From: Ctenosaura bakeri
Taxonomy: Eukaryota > Chordata > Lepidosauria > Squamata > Iguanidae
Length of the DNA stretch: 64,000 bases
NCBI GenBank assembly: GCA_948474755.1
Contig: CAOLHI010002561.1
Coordinates: forward strand, 1 to 64,000
Direction of reading: 5' to 3'
Below are positions 1-12,089 of this stretch, in pieces (position 1 is the stretch's first letter; each line of letters starts with the position of its first letter). The notes under the pieces were generated by a model, which ran no database searches, had not been told where the DNA came from, and saw only the letters and a list, made by a program, of their open reading frames with translations. The translations under genes and the position numbers were made by a program.

Positions 1-3000
1 TATGGTCCACAGAGTGGTGAGAATTGTCATTGGATCATCTAAAGTTAACCACAAAATTATCTAAGCTCCTTTAAAAAAAATTAAGAAGACTGAGTGAAGG
101 AGTGCTGAGGCACAGAACACTGTAAGTAATCAGACACTATTCTCTTTCTTGACATTGCACTGTAGAAACTAAATAAGAAATAACAATTAACCCAGGACTC
201 TTTATCTCATTCATTTCAGAGTATATATCTCTTTTTGTAGCATCTTTCATCAAAGCTTCCAAGACAGTTTATAAAACAGGATGAAACCGGGAAAAGCTAA
301 ATAAAACATAACAAATTACAACATTTTGACATTCTAAAAGCTTATCTTTGTTTTAACTCTTTGGACAGTGTAAATTAGTGTGGTTGCCATGGTTTGCAAA
401 TCACATGTTGTAATCTCAGCACTAATGCACATCTTGCAAATTTTTGCCACAACCTCCTCCTTCTGTGCAGCTTTTATACTGATAGGGGTCTTAGTGTTAG
501 TAGTCAGGGTTGTTACAAAATGGAAGGAGGATAAGGAGGAGTTTGCAGCTAGCTTGGTGGTTTCCTCACCTCATCAGAAAGGCATCCTTACACCATGGGA
601 ACCCTGGCTCCATGTTATTCCCATGAACCCTTTTTTCTTTGAAGATGTTTGTTTCTGAACTTGGCTTTCAGATTTCAGGCACGCTGCATGCCATTTCAGC
701 ATATTCATCTGTCTGCAGCATTCTCGATTTAAGCAAATTGTTCTTTTGTCCTTCACCTCAAACGGAGAAAAATGCTGTCATCACTCAAATGTAACTGACC
801 ATCAGCCTAGCAACTGTTTAAAATAGCCCTGTCTCCTTTAAATGTGTGAGAAAGAACAAAAATTGGTTAGTGAAGGCAGTTTTATAATAAACAGAGGGGC
901 CATACAGCTTGACATATAACAGCTGACCAGTGTCAAAGTAGAATCTGCTATCTTTGCCATGCATGGCATAATTTATTAGGGGTTTCCTTTTCCTTCCCCC
1001 AAGAGAAACTTCATTAAAATCCTCAAGGCCATTTCCAAACCGTCTAGAGCAGATTAGGCATTCTTATCTTAGTTAGGTTAAAAATAATTCAGATTTCTTG
1101 CCTTTGCTTTCAAAACATGCTTTTGCAGTCTCAAGAAACAAGCGAAGGATAAATTCTGACATAAGGAAATTTTAAAAACCTGAACTGGACCAAATGTCTT
1201 GTCACCATTCTATGTTTAGAAGATTGTGTTAAGGTTTCACTTTTCAGTTTATGTGGGAACCCAGTTATAACTATATTATAGACCAAATGAAGGTTTGACT
1301 TGTCTGCTTAGAACAGAAAAAACTTTTCTTGCTCAAATCCATTACAGTCTGCTCAGTAAGAAAAAGGGCACAGACATGGTGAATATGCATTTAATCAGAA
1401 AATATTGTACTGTACATCTTTTATCCTTGATTGACCCTCTGCATTTGCTAGGAGTTAGGTGTGCAGGACCCCTGCAAGAGTGGAAAAATCACAAATATCA
1501 AAATGTGTGTGTGTGTCTGTGGAAGAAGAATGTGGCACGGTGGAGGAATGAGGTACAAACCAGGTCATGGAAAGAAGAGGGAAAGGGGGTAGGTCAACAT
1601 GGTGGCCCTATACTTCCTCTCACTCATCTCCTTCCTTGGGTGTGGGGGACTGCCAGCAGAGGGTTTGTGATGCTGAAAAATCTGGCTGTAAGCCATTCTT
1701 AGCTGGCCATGTGGCTGCTGGTGGAGGAGCAGGTGGAGGTCCAGAGGCAACTTTTTAAAGGGCTGTGTGGCCTGATTGGAGCTGCCAAGAGGGAAGGTTT
1801 CTCTGGAACAGAAGCACTTGAGGTGAGGGGGGCAGAGGTTGGAAAGTATTTTATGCCCAAATAAATGAAGGTCTGTTTCCCTTTTGTTAGCTTAGCGCTT
1901 TAATCTGATGCCTGTATTTCTCCTTATTAAAATATGACATTCATATGGTCATTCCAGTTTACGTTCTTTGATGCTCTAATCAGGGTTGGCATTGGGTATG
2001 CCTTAAAATAATCTGGCATTTAAGGATAGCTTGATGGATATTTTTGGATTTATGCTGCCCAACGATAGGCCTAGCCCAGTGCTTCACAGGCATGTGGAGA
2101 CCAGCAATTTTTTCCCCTTAAGTACTCAGGACCAGTACCATAATTGTGTTCATTGGCTGCAACTGGTTTCTTTTCCTTTGCTGGAGACTGTCCATGGACC
2201 AGCACCTGCACTGGAAACCGCTCTAGGAACCACTATTTTGGCACAGACATCAGTCCAAGACGTCTTGCATCATCATCATCATTGTTGTCATCATCAAGCA
2301 TCAAGGATTATTCTAAAGGATCCAAAACATAGTAATTCAAAGAGTATTGCAAATAGTTCAAAGAAAATTACAATATATGTAGATAAGTATTATTACCACA
2401 GCTACTAAATGGAGGCTAGAGGGTTCATAGAAGAAGCTGTCTCTATGAGTCATGTCACAAAAGGCCAATCACAAAAGGAAGACTAAGGAAGACATTCAGA
2501 GAACTGGGCTTAGAGCTGGTTGCCTGCACAAGCAAGACTTCTCCCCTGGCACCACTTCTGGACTGCTTGTGCAAGACCTTATAACTCACATTGAGTGAAT
2601 TAACACAGTCCAGAGTCTGCTTGACTCCAGCATGCTTTTCCCTTGATTATCAGCGACTTAATTTCAGATCTGGGTTATTAATATGACATACTTTGGGTGG
2701 TGAAGAGATTGTGCTCCCTATGCTTTCAGAAAATAATCAGAAATAATTGGTTCTTTAATCTTTACATACAACAGGAGCACAACAGTCACTCATGGAGGAA
2801 TCAGCTCAGCAATGATAAGAATGTAATGTTCCAAATAAGCTCTTATTACACATAGGTCACTGTTCAGTTTTATGTTCAAGTACATTTAGTGGGCCATGCA
2901 TAATGTCATTTATTTTGGTACTAATTAGTTTGTGTTGTTCCTTGCTGAGGCTTGTAAACTTCTGCTTCACTGCTCCAGTTGTTGCTCTAATAAGGTATGC

Positions 3001-3237
3001 AAGAGAGCCTTTTAATCTCTTCTTCCTCAAGAGTTCACACTCTCATGCCAGCTTTTATAATGGTCCTTGGGTAAGAACCTTCTTATGCTAAGTGGCAGCC
3101 ATGTGAGCTACTGGGCCAGGCAAGGTGAGAGGTGTGTTTATAGCTTTAAATTGTGAGAACAAGGTAATGTTTCAGCACATTAACTTATAATTTGTCTAGA
3201 GTACCATTCATAATACATAACCAGGCACTGTGATATT
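1..3237. other. Intergenic or intronic DNA, nothing recognised
   Basis: AT-rich unique-looking sequence. Open frames here, the longest being 125 codons at 2031-2408, lack family motifs, have no supporting splice context, and are interrupted in every direction. A short CAT/TCA-rich stretch lies at about 2268-2300. I see no exon, RNA gene or clear transposon end. Confidence 0.6.
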
Positions 3238-3238
3238 G

Positions 3239-3483
3239 GAGCAGAGAAGAGAATCAAGAGGGCCTCCAGATTAGTTTGGCTTTGTTAGTGAAGAAAAGGG
3301 AATCATGAGGCCTTCCAGATTAGCTTCATGTTGCTGTGTGGAGAAGGAAATAATGAGGCCCTCCAGACTAGTTCGGTGTTACTGGAGCAGAAGTGGGAGT
3401 CACAGGGCCCTCTAGATGAGTCTGTAAGCCCTACAGATTAGTTTGATGTTGCTAGAGAAGAGATGGGGATCATGGGCCCCCTC
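3239..3483 (+). repeat. Diverged minisatellite, about 48-bp unit, about five copies
   Basis: Units begin near 3239, 3288, 3336, 3384 and 3429/3454. Each contains a purine-rich GAGAAGRGRATCA-like block, then GGCCYTCCAGATTAGTTT, then TGTTGCT. Unit 2 and unit 3 are both 48 bp. The fourth unit is altered and the fifth looks truncated, giving a ragged downstream edge. Copies differ at many sites, so the array is old. No coding role is visible. Confidence 0.7.
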
Positions 3484-3596
3484 AATTTGTTTGTTTTTTC
3501 TTTTATATGTCACCTTCCATCATGGTAGGGTTCAAGACAATTTACAACATATGTTAAAACAGCATACAGCTGAAATCAACCATATTTTTGTGTGTG

Positions 3597-3700
3597 TGAC
3601 CTTGCAGACGTTGTTGGACTACAGCTTCCATCATTCTTCACCACAGATTGTATTGGCTAAAGCTGATAGGACCTGCAGTGAAACAACATCTGGAAGGTCA
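3597..3700. mobile_element. Small foldback MITE, TGACCTTCCAGATGTTGTT-type ends
   Basis: The left end TGACCTTGCAGACGTTGTT and the inverted right end TGACCTTCCAGATGTTGTT match at 17 of 19 positions. The arms continue imperfectly inwards through a 'GGACTACAGCTTCC'-like segment. Related foldbacks occur near 41658 and 46127. It is non-coding and non-autonomous. The superfamily is not certain; I saw no clear target duplication. Confidence 0.55.
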
Positions 3701-4695
3701 CATTATTCCCCCTTCGATTATAGAAACAGAAGGCACAATAACATATTTAATAATGAATACATTTTCTCACCAGTGTGTGATCCATTGCAAATGTGAACTC
3801 TGGGGCACAAACCAGTTTTGCTACATTCACTTAAACTGAGCGGGCAGGTAAAAAGTGCAAAAGGAAGGCCCTCCAGAAGGGTGAGAATGTGAGCTCCCCC
3901 TAAAAATCTGATATACTTTATATATGTGACCAATTAATTAACAGAATAGTTAACCAATAAGTTACCAGCACAGGTTACTGTAAATTTATTATCTCTTCCC
4001 ATAAAACCTGTTGGAGCAAGTCAGATTAACTGGACATAAAAAACCCTAATATTTCAATAAAGAAGCTTGCTAGCCAGAAAGAACTTAACAGAATCACAAA
4101 CTACTATGGTGCTGTTTATCAGTTTCAGAGGATATGAGAAAAGGCATTATTTTCAACAGTGTTCTTGATAAAATCTTCAAGAAACAAAAAACAAAAAACT
4201 ATCATTGTTACCAGTATCTGTTAGATTTACTGAAATGGTTTGGTAATCAAAGATTAACTGTGTGGTGAATTATACATGGTTTTGGGAGGGGGCGGGATTT
4301 GTTCGTTTTTGTTATTATACCAGCAGAAATCCTTGACATTGACCTACTTTATTTCTTGAATTATTTTAGAAGTTACTGTGTTGAATGTGGTGTCCTTGTC
4401 TGCAAGGAGAATAATATTACTACAGGATTTTAAAATAACACATACATATCAAGTGTTTGGCTTCTGCTACTGAAAAGCAACTTGTATCACAATCCATTTA
4501 ATGCAATGCTAAATCTAGAGTCATTGCAAACATGGTCCTTGGTTTTCTGCCACACTTTCTCAAAAGGACACTTCACACAGACATATTCATCGGTTGAGGA
4601 CAACAAAATCAAACAATGACTCACATTAATGTGTGTGTGTGAATGTGAATGTATCATCAAGATTAGTGAATAAAGAAACAGTGACTACTATGTGC
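3701..4695. other. No gene seen
   Basis: AT-rich DNA with a short TG-rich run near 4628-4652. No coding region, RNA or element boundary recognised. Confidence 0.5.
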
Positions 4696-4918
4696 AAGAG
4701 AGACAGTGTGGTATAGTGAGTGTCAAACTAGGAATCTGGGAGACCAGAATTCAAATCCCAGTTCAAGCATGAAAACTTACTGGATGACCTTGGCTAAGTC
4801 ATACTTTCTCCATCCAAGAGGAAAGTAGTGGAAAAACTCCTCTGAATACATCTTGACAAGAAAATCCCAGGATAGGGTTGCCATAATGCAAAATAGATTT
4901 GAAGACACATGACTACAA
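4696..4918 (+). mobile_element. tRNA-derived squamate SINE (Squam1-like), sense
   Basis: The head reads 'CAGTGTGGTATAGTGAGTG' (tRNA box-A region). It is followed by 'CCAGAATTCAAATCCCAG' (box-B region), a conserved body containing 'GATGACCTTGGCTAAGTCA', and the tail 'GGGTTGCCATAA'. This is the same family as the copies near 15.8, 19.2, 22.7, 28.6, 44.8, 54.5, 56.0, 61.4 and 61.6 kb. Possible imperfect direct repeats flank it ('TGACTACTATGTGCAAGAG' against 'TGACTACAAGGTGCAGAG'). The family name is from memory of squamate SINEs; the tRNA-SINE class is clear. Confidence 0.75.
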
Positions 4919-5490
4919 GGTGCAGAGAGATGGCCTCTAGAAGATGGGACAGGGCATGAAAGATAATTTTCCAGGACCCCATTAGGTCATCCTGGAGACA
5001 ACTGAAAAGTAGCTGATGTAAAACCATATCTTTTTTTTTTAAAGGATCAAAGGGAGTGTTATCACAGTTATGATACGTTGGGTGAGAGCATTAGATATCC
5101 TTTTGATATCAAATAATTTGGCCTTTGCTTGACCTTTCTCTGCCACCCCACTCCACGTGTTTGCAGAGGTCCCCTGGACGAGCATGTACAGGCGCGGCCG
5201 TTAATGGTTGTACATTCCAAGACCCCATTCAGGCAAGCAATTTAAGCCTCTCTGTTGCTTTAGGGAAAAACCTCCCTTCAAACCGGCTCTGCTCGGATCG
5301 GATCTACACAAAGGCCCACAGCCAAGAGCCAAGCCATTTCTTTATGTCAGGCTATTAACGAGCTGGCCACGCTATTGTCTTAAGAGCTAAACCCATCATG
5401 CAAAATCTGACCTTTTCCTACTCCTTTGTCCAACTCCAAATTTCCTTTGTTCTCACTGAGCATAACATAGCCTGTAGGTAAACTCCACCC

Positions 5491-5497
5491 TATAAAA
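5491..5497 (+). promoter_or_regulatory. LTR TATA box
   Basis: TATAAAA lies about 235 bp upstream of the LTR polyadenylation signal. It marks the U3 promoter of the solo LTR and would place transcript starts near 5520. The antisense copy has an equivalent TATA motif at about 56795-56801. Confidence 0.65.
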
Positions 5498-5725
5498 GGT
5501 CCCCACTTTTGGGATGTTTTTGGACTACTTTGGACTTCCATCCCGCCTTGCTGCCGGTAGTCTGAAGGAACTCCCCTCAGTGAACCCCGCTGAGCTTTCT
5601 TCCCCGGAACCCCGCTTCTCTCCAGGACTATGAGACCAGGTGTCGTATTGCCGTTCCCGAAAAGCTCTCCGTTTCTATCTAACAGTTAGTTAGTTTATGT
5701 CTTGTCTTGCGTGTTTCTTGTCTTT

Positions 5726-5731
5726 AATAAA
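5726..5731 (+). terminator. LTR polyadenylation signal AATAAA
   Basis: AATAAA followed by a T/G-rich stretch ('TTGTTTGTTACTTTG') closes the R region of the solo LTR. The equivalent signal in the antisense copy is at 56559-56564. Confidence 0.65.
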
Positions 5732-5924
5732 ACATTGTTTGTTACTTTGAAAACCTTGTCTAGCTGCTCTCTGACCTGATGCTGTATACATTGGGTTAAA
5801 GATCCTTGCTAACGTTATCCTGCCTCTCGTTTAGCCAAGAGAGTGCTAAAGCTAAATTCCCCCAATGTGATTTTATTTGGTTATTTGGGCCCCCCTCCCG
5901 GGACCCCCAACATACAGGGTAACA

Positions 5925-6234
5925 GGAGGGCGATGAAACTATAGGCAGGTTGGCTTAACATACGCTCCAGGTAAATGGGTGGAAATTACTATTATGTAAA
6001 AAATCCTCAAACATATAAGAGGATGGGCTTTCCCATAAAAAAACCAAGATGGCTTCTGAAAAGTTCCATTTCACTAAGCTTTTAGAGTTCTGTAAAAGTG
6101 TCAGTACAGGAATAATCCAGTAGATATTCTTTACTTGGCCTTCCAAATGTTTTTGATAAATTCCAAAGACTTCCTAAGCAAACTTAGCAAAGGATAAGAA
6201 AAGCCCTATTACAGAATTTACTAAAGGACAAAAA
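5925..6234. other. No gene seen
   Basis: Unremarkable sequence between the solo LTR and a CR1 fragment. Confidence 0.5.
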
Positions 6235-6420
6235 GCAGAAAATAGGAATGGGTAGCCAATCCTTGCAACGGACAGATGTGAGTGATGGGACCCCTTGGGA
6301 ATCTGTGTTTCAACTGGTGCTCTTTAATTTATTCACAGAAGATCTGGAGTTAGGGCTGAGTAGCAAAGTGGTCAAGTTTGCTGGTAACATAACTTATTTA
6401 GGATGGTGAGCATGTATAGA
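6235..6420 (+). mobile_element. Old CR1 LINE fragment (reverse transcriptase region)
   Basis: Conceptual translation with breaks parallels the CR1 RT segment that runs from the conserved '[16 protein letters not shown]' block to the FADD motif. Here it reads like SDGTPWESVFQLVLFNLFTE and then VKFAGN, so the catalytic DD has decayed. The same segment is well preserved in the copy at 34.1-37.2 kb. The fragment is short, highly diverged and non-functional. Confidence 0.65.
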
Positions 6421-7752
6421 AAACATATATGGCGTAAACAGAAGTGTAACGATCCTTTAAAGGTTGACACCAAACATTCATGAATAGTTGCACAGTATTA
6501 GTTTAAAAAAAAAGTTTGGGTGTTTTTCAGAAATTGTTTAGATTAGTTTAATGCATTACCAATCAACTTCAATTATCCTAGTGTAATGGGAATGCTGGCT
6601 AAATGAGAACTTAAATTATTGAGGGAATTTAAAATTCTAACTAGTATTTTTGAAAAGGGACATGACCTCATTTGGGACAAATGAAGTTTTAGGTAATTGG
6701 ATTTTTAGTGTGCCTATAAAGAGAAAGTTTTGGATGAAACAGTGCTCAACGTGATTTTGTAAAATCTAATGAAAAGAGTGGGGGAGAGATCTGTATTGCT
6801 ACTATGCAGTAGGGAATGAAAATATCAAAAGTTATATGATGTCATTTCATAAGAAACTTGGACTGCAAAAATGAGAGAAAATGGATAGTCCCTTTGTGAA
6901 ATTGTACACTTGTCTCAAGGATGGAAACGTATTAGATATTTTTTATTAAAATTAAGAAATGTTTCCCCAAACATCAGTTTCAGGTACTTTCCCCCACAAT
7001 CACGTGATTTTGTATGAAATATTCAAAATTTATATTACTGCTACTGAGAGGCAGTGCTGAGATGCACCAAGCATCATCATGTGTGCAGAGGGAGACACAA
7101 GACCCAAAGTACTATGCAAGATCACCCACAGCCCTGTCCTCTATGAATTGCTATGAATTGGCATGGCATCATTTCCAGCCTGAGACCATACACCCTCTTG
7201 TTGCTTCACCAATTCACCAATATGTATAACTGCAAATGAAATGTAGTGTAGGAATCCCAAACTAAGCATTGGGTCACTTACAGACCCCAGTTTTTGAACT
7301 TCACTAACTTGCTGCAAGCCTCCCTTTTGTTAATTTTTGGTGTAATTTTTAGGTAATTAGGTTCAAACCCTAGTCTCCCCAAATTTGGGCATTAAAATGT
7401 GCAAAAGTAAAAAAAGCCCTCCACAACCTCAGTCCCCTCCAAGACCGCCCCCCAAGCCCTGGTTTGTTGTATAAAGCACCATTTTAAATCCAAATGAATT
7501 ATACATATGGAAGAGGATATCAATGTCTGGCATTCTTCCTGCAAAGGATGGTACAGTCCCTTGCCTTACTTCACTCTGGATCCCTGAGAACCCTGTCTGT
7601 CCCTTATCTCTAGTATTGTATATTGTAGCGATTTGAGAAGATTCAATGTTTTCCTCCAGTACCTCCAGGAATTCTAACAGAACTGTGGCAGAGGATCCAG
7701 ATCTTGACATTAAGAGATGCTGCTTGAAAGGTTTGTTGTATTTCTGCATGAG
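6421..7752. other. No gene seen
   Basis: AT-rich DNA. The 106-codon antisense frame at 7429-7749 has no recognisable motif and ends at the edge of a MITE; I treat it as chance. Confidence 0.5.
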
Positions 7753-7952
7753 AGCCTTTCCGCACTACACTGTTATAGTGCTATATTTTCCACTTTCAAC
7801 ATCCTGTGGAATCCTGGGGTTTGTAGTTTAGGGAGGGGCATTTAGAATTCCCAGCCAGAGAGCTCTTTGGCCTCAGTAAACTACAAACCCAGAATTCCAC
7901 AGAAGACTGAAAATGGAATGATAGCACTATAACAGTGTAGTGCAGAAGGGAC
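7753..7952. mobile_element. Palindromic MITE, GGCCCTTTCNCACTACAC family (copy 1)
   Basis: The left end reads CTTTCCGCACTACACTGTTATAGTGCTAT. The right end is its inverted match, with ATAGCACTATAACAGTG followed by TAGTGCAGAAGGG. The element is almost entirely one large imperfect hairpin; the arms meet near 'CAGAGAGCTCTTTGG', and both contain the 'GGAATCCTGGGGTTTGTAG'-type block. Non-coding. Copies also lie at 30509, 37344, 43287, 54856 and 59926. Confidence 0.8.
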
Positions 7953-9370
7953 TCAACTGCTTATGCAAAGGTAGGGGAGCCAAGCAGCCTCTGTTTTTCA
8001 AGGAAGTCATAAACCTGAGACAAATACCCCACACAACGGATGAGATCCTACATGAGAACACAGCTCTATCCACACAATTCCTCGTCTTTCCTGCCTCCAG
8101 CAGCTATCAAACATCAGGAGGGGCTGTTCTTGCTGTTTACCAGTGAGTAGTGGAAGGAGAGAGTAGGCAATTCAGTAGCAACTGGAAACTGCTCAAGGGA
8201 GGGAGAAATGAGAGTGTGCTCATGAATGGAGTGCAGTCTCCTTTTCTTTCCTCCAAAAGCCCAGAGCGACCATGTCTTCATGGTCTCAACTCTTGGGGCT
8301 TGACAGCTGCCAGGGGGGAGTTTCTGGACAGAGTGCAAAGGCAAGAGAATAAACCCCTCCACCCTGGCTGAAAGGAGACATCTGTAAGTAAGCTGTAGTT
8401 CTGCACACATCACTAACAGAATACTGGTCAATGTGTGCCATCTAGCAAGGAATTCATGTATGGGGAATGGTATTTTAAAGACATTGAAAGAGACTATGCC
8501 CAGTAGACTGAGGTGACAAGAGGAAACATGGATCCCAATGGCAACCAAAATAAGTTGGCCAAGCTTAAGTAGAGTGCTAAGAAATGATACATTCAAACAA
8601 TACACAGACAAGCAGTGATTTATGCAACTGGTCTTCTACAGTACCATCCTTAAACACATTGCTCTTTACTACTACTATGCAAAAAAGTATTTTTAGCTAC
8701 AAGTTAACTTGAATAACAAAGCAGTGACATTATACACTCTACAGAGTGAATTTCCTCCATAAAGAAAAGAAATATCTGTCTCATCAGTTACAGGTTATTC
8801 ACAAAATAAGCACCATGACTATGACTGTGGTCATCATGACCATATTCATATTTATGTTCCAAACAATATTAACTTATGTACATACCTACAAAGTTTATAA
8901 ATTTGTTTTGGGATTATTAGTGTTTGGTGTTATATTAGCTCAGCAAGGGATATCAAATTATTTTTCAGAAACAGTATCATGCATTGTTTAATAATATTTC
9001 CCAGTGAACCGCATGCATATAATTTTATTTAAAGAGGTATTTCTGAATTTTCTATGACATTGAGAGCTTACATACCCCTTGTTTTGTTCTTTTTGTCTAT
9101 GTATTGAAATTAGTCATCCAATTCTACTGTGACTTCACAATCCCCAGAGAGAATATTGTCTAAATGGAGAAAATGTTTGTGTGCAAAAAGTATAACAATG
9201 GAAATACATTCATTTCTAAGTAAGAGCAGATCTAAGGGGTGATGCATATTGGGAAAAGTTTAGGTCTGATCTCTGTACATTTATAAGAACTCCAATGCTT
9301 TTAACCCAAAGTAAACAATTTGGTATGACAGGCTGGTTTCTGTGGCTGTGCTAAAGTAGTGATGGTGCTT
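7953..9370. other. No gene seen
   Basis: Contains an antisense 165-codon frame (8114-8611) that has no recognisable domain, a biased hydrophobic start and no splice or pseudogene context; judged chance. No other structure was noticed. Confidence 0.5.
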
Positions 9371-9391
9371 TTGATGATGATGATGATGATC
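9371..9391 (+). repeat. (TGA)n microsatellite
   Basis: About seven TGA/GAT triplets followed by imperfect continuation. Confidence 0.8.
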
Positions 9392-9437
9392 ATGATGTTG
9401 ATGACAATTATTAGAGTTGATGAGAATTCATTTTTCT

Positions 9438-9850
9438 CATTCATAGAATGATGGACTCTTAGAATTGATAGGGTCCAAGGTCCATCAAAGTCAAGCCCTT
9501 GCCATGCAGGAATATACAACTAAAGTAACTCCTGAAAAATGCCCATCCAACCTCTCTTTAAAAACCTCCAAAAAAATTGCTGAGGCAATCTGTTCCAGTA
9601 TCAAACAGTTCTTGCAGTACAGAAGTTCTTCCTAATGTTTGGTTGGAATCTCTTTTCTTGTAATTTGAATCAATTGGTTTATGTTCTAGTCCCTGGAGCA
9701 GCAGAAAACAAGGTTGTTCCATCTTTTATGTGTCCATCCTCTCAGATACATAAGACCTTTCAGTCTTTTTTTTTTCCTTCCAGGCTAAACATATCTAACT
9801 CCCTAAGTAGTTCTTCATAAGGCTTGGTTCCCAGACCTTTGATATCTTAG
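9438..9850 (-). mobile_element. CR1 LINE 3' end (antisense)
   Basis: Read on the minus strand, it gives the end of CR1 ORF2 (the segment that encodes 'FSLEGKK', then the conserved 'AAPGT' and 'RRFQPNIRKNF'-like stretches) and the usual 3' UTR with 'TTCCTGCATGGCAAGGGCTT'. It finishes with 'CATTCTATGAATG', a decayed form of the CR1 terminal ATTCTATG repeat. It is followed at 9853 by CR1 sequence in the opposite orientation. Many indels; inactive. Confidence 0.8.
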
Positions 9851-9852
9851 TC

Positions 9853-10060
9853 AACAATCTTTGAGAATTCCTGGAGAATAAGAGAAGTCCTAGTAGACTA
9901 GAGAAGGGCAAATATTGTCTCCATCATGAAAAAGAGCAATAAAAGAGGAACCAAGCAACTACCAACTAGTCAGCTTGACTGGTTATTGCTTTTATATAAA
10001 ATGTTATTGGGTTCTAGGAAGGACTTCCACATGCTGGGACAGGATTCTTGTGATGTTTAT
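9853..10060 (+). mobile_element. CR1 RT fragment in sense orientation, inverted relative to its neighbour
   Basis: A plus-strand translation resembles the CR1 block 'SWRTEVPADWKRANVVPTF' and what follows it. Here it is read as SWRIREVLVD, a stop, then RRANIVSIMKKSNKRG. This is an upstream part of ORF2 compared with the 9438-9850 piece. Its head-to-head junction with that 3' end is what a 5' inversion during target-primed reverse transcription would leave. Confidence 0.65.
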
Positions 10061-11239
10061 CCCTGTCCTGGACTTTGCAGCTCATGGTTTGCCTCACCTT
10101 CTTAGTACTAACAGGAATTACAATAATTTCCTTGTACAGGGCACTACACACTAACATTCTGACACATGCAGGCCCTGCCCTATCTTTTGGCATGGTGAGG
10201 CAGATGCCTCATTGGTTGTCATGAAAGGGCAGAAACAGGTTACTCATCTCATTTAGCATAACTGTATTTTTATTGCCAGCAGGGGAAAAAGAAGGAGAGG
10301 TGCTTGTGGGATTTTATGCCTTAGGTGCCAAGATAACCAAAATAGCTTTGGATATCCTGTGTAATGAATGTGAGGATGCAGTAGGAGAAAGGTCGGTGAG
10401 TAGCATTTGCTGCTGTGCCACAGGCAGCAGAATATTTTTAGCTGCTCTTGATAGGAAGCTGTGAATCCACGCAGGAATGTCACATATACATGTACAAACA
10501 CACACAGTTTTGCAGAAGGCCAAATAAATTCCATGGCCATTTTCTCTTCCACATTTGTTCTTGTTCTTTGCTGCTTCTACAGTCACCTAGACATACAGAC
10601 ATGCCCTCAGTTGAGGATATATTTCTTCACACACCAGGATTATAACCTTCATTTGAAGAAGGAAATGGTCAGTGACTATATCATCTCAAGGTCTGTTTCC
10701 CCTTATTTATTTAGTGTTGTAATTGTTCATGCTACTGATATGCCTTGCGGTGAGGCTGGTTTTGTTAACAGGATTATGCTCTAGCAATTGATTTTCTTTC
10801 AATGAGTAAATGATGAAGTAATTTCAGCCTGTCTGCTTCCTAATCAGAAATAGCTCTTTTATACTGCCACTACTGTGGTTGCATATTCTTATCATTCAAT
10901 AGGTTGCACATAAACTATTAGATAAAATACCTTTGTGAGCAGAAATTTCTGTCAAGAGTCACCTGTCCCCCATTCTGTTACTCACATATATAATGTCAAT
11001 AAACCCTCTAGGGTGTATTTTTCATGAAGGTCACACAAAGCTGATGCTTCCAGTCTGATAGTAAATTAGTATGGCTGATACATCAGGTGTTGTATGCTGT
11101 TGGTGACCTTAAACTCTGTATTTCTATTTTTATTCCTCATGTGTAGAAGGAAAGATCAAAAATTAACTTTATTCTATTTTTTTAAAAATTAGTTACCTGG
11201 AAACAAAAGTGTAATATTATTTTAAGCCTGTTTCCCTAA
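10061..11239. other. No gene seen
   Basis: Several overlapping short frames at 10253-10784 occur on both strands without family similarity. Nothing else recognised. Confidence 0.5.
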
Positions 11240-11263
11240 GGTCATGCCCAATATAGGACAAAC

Positions 11264-11587
11264 ATGGGATTGGCTAACAAGGGCAAGGCAACAAGCAGTT
11301 TGCAAGGGTGTTTCACAGGGGAGTTTTGCAGGGGAGGTCCAGAGTTCTGTTTCAGTGCCTCTTTGGGACTACTGGATATGGATGATGAGGGATTTGCTAC
11401 AGTCACTTGCAACAGCTATGGTATGTTTGTGTTCTTGTTGGAAGATGTGGGTAGCTACACCTGCAGCAAGTGCAAGTTGGTTGCCCTATTGGAAGAGAAG
11501 GTCCAGCAACTGGAGACCTATGTATCTATTCTTCAGCGTATTAGGGAGCATGAGCTTTTCTTGGACAGAACAGACTGTCCTGGATAA
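11264..11587 (+). pseudogene. CR1 ORF1 N-terminal remnant (zinc-binding CxxC plus coiled coil)
   Basis: A 107-codon open frame. Residues near 70-77 read YTCSKCKL, a CxxC pair typical of the CR1 ORF1 zinc/PHD-like region. Residues of about 78-100 are a leucine heptad coiled coil. In the family this protein binds RNA and oligomerises, and the full ORF1 continues into an SGNH esterase. Here the frame stops after about 107 residues and the downstream part is mostly deleted. It starts 20 bp after an overlapping frame that is only a shadow. Confidence 0.75.
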
Positions 11588-12089
11588 GGAACACACAGGA
11601 GATGTCTATGAGGAGTAGGTCATTTCCCAAACACCAGAAGAAGATATTTGAGAAATGTGATGCATAGAAGTAGAAAGACCAGGAACTATTTGGTGAATTT
11701 AGAGCTGCAAAATTGACTTGAAGCTCTCTCCCTTATCAGTGAGGACAAGGAACATGAACAAGAGCAACAGTCCTCAAAGAACATGCAGGTAACCTTAGAA
11801 AATTCAGCATATGGATTGACCTCTGCCAATCCCCACAGGAGATGTTTGGTAGTGGTAGAGGACTCCCTACTGAGGGGAACAGAAGCAGTAGTTTGTGAGC
11901 CTGACGCAATGTCTTAAGAGGTATGCTCTCTCCTGGGGAGGAGGGGGAACATGAAGTAACAAAGCAGTTGACATTTCAGTACAAATTAAGGGGGACAGAA
12001 ACAACAGCATTATCATTGTAGGGGTCTATTACAGAATCTCAAGCCAGACTGAGGGTTTGAATGATGCCTTTTCAAACAGTTAATCAAAC

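Larger units (their letters stand above)
5057..5924 (+). mobile_element. Solo LTR of an endogenous retrovirus-like element (family A, copy 1)
   Basis: An 868-bp sequence starts TGTTATC and ends GGGTAACA, the short TG...CA inverted termini of an LTR. It is flanked on both sides by GGAG (5053-5056 and 5925-5928), a 4-bp target-site duplication. A TATA box lies at 5491 and an AATAAA signal at 5726, giving the U3-R-U5 order of a sense LTR. There is no gag, pol or env sequence on either side, so the internal region was lost, presumably by LTR-LTR recombination. A closely similar antisense copy lies at 56363-57240. Four-bp duplications fit gammaretrovirus-like or gypsy-like integrases; the class cannot be set without internal sequence. 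Confidence 0.88.

Noticed and set aside
5125..5390. Coding frames inside the LTRs (also 56901-57083 and 60621-61080)
   Set aside because: They lie in U3/R/U5 and have no viral protein similarity that I recognise; they are non-coding LTR sequence.
8114..8611. 165-codon antisense frame
   Set aside because: No domain, no conservation evidence and no splice or promoter context; frames of this size are expected by chance in 64 kb.
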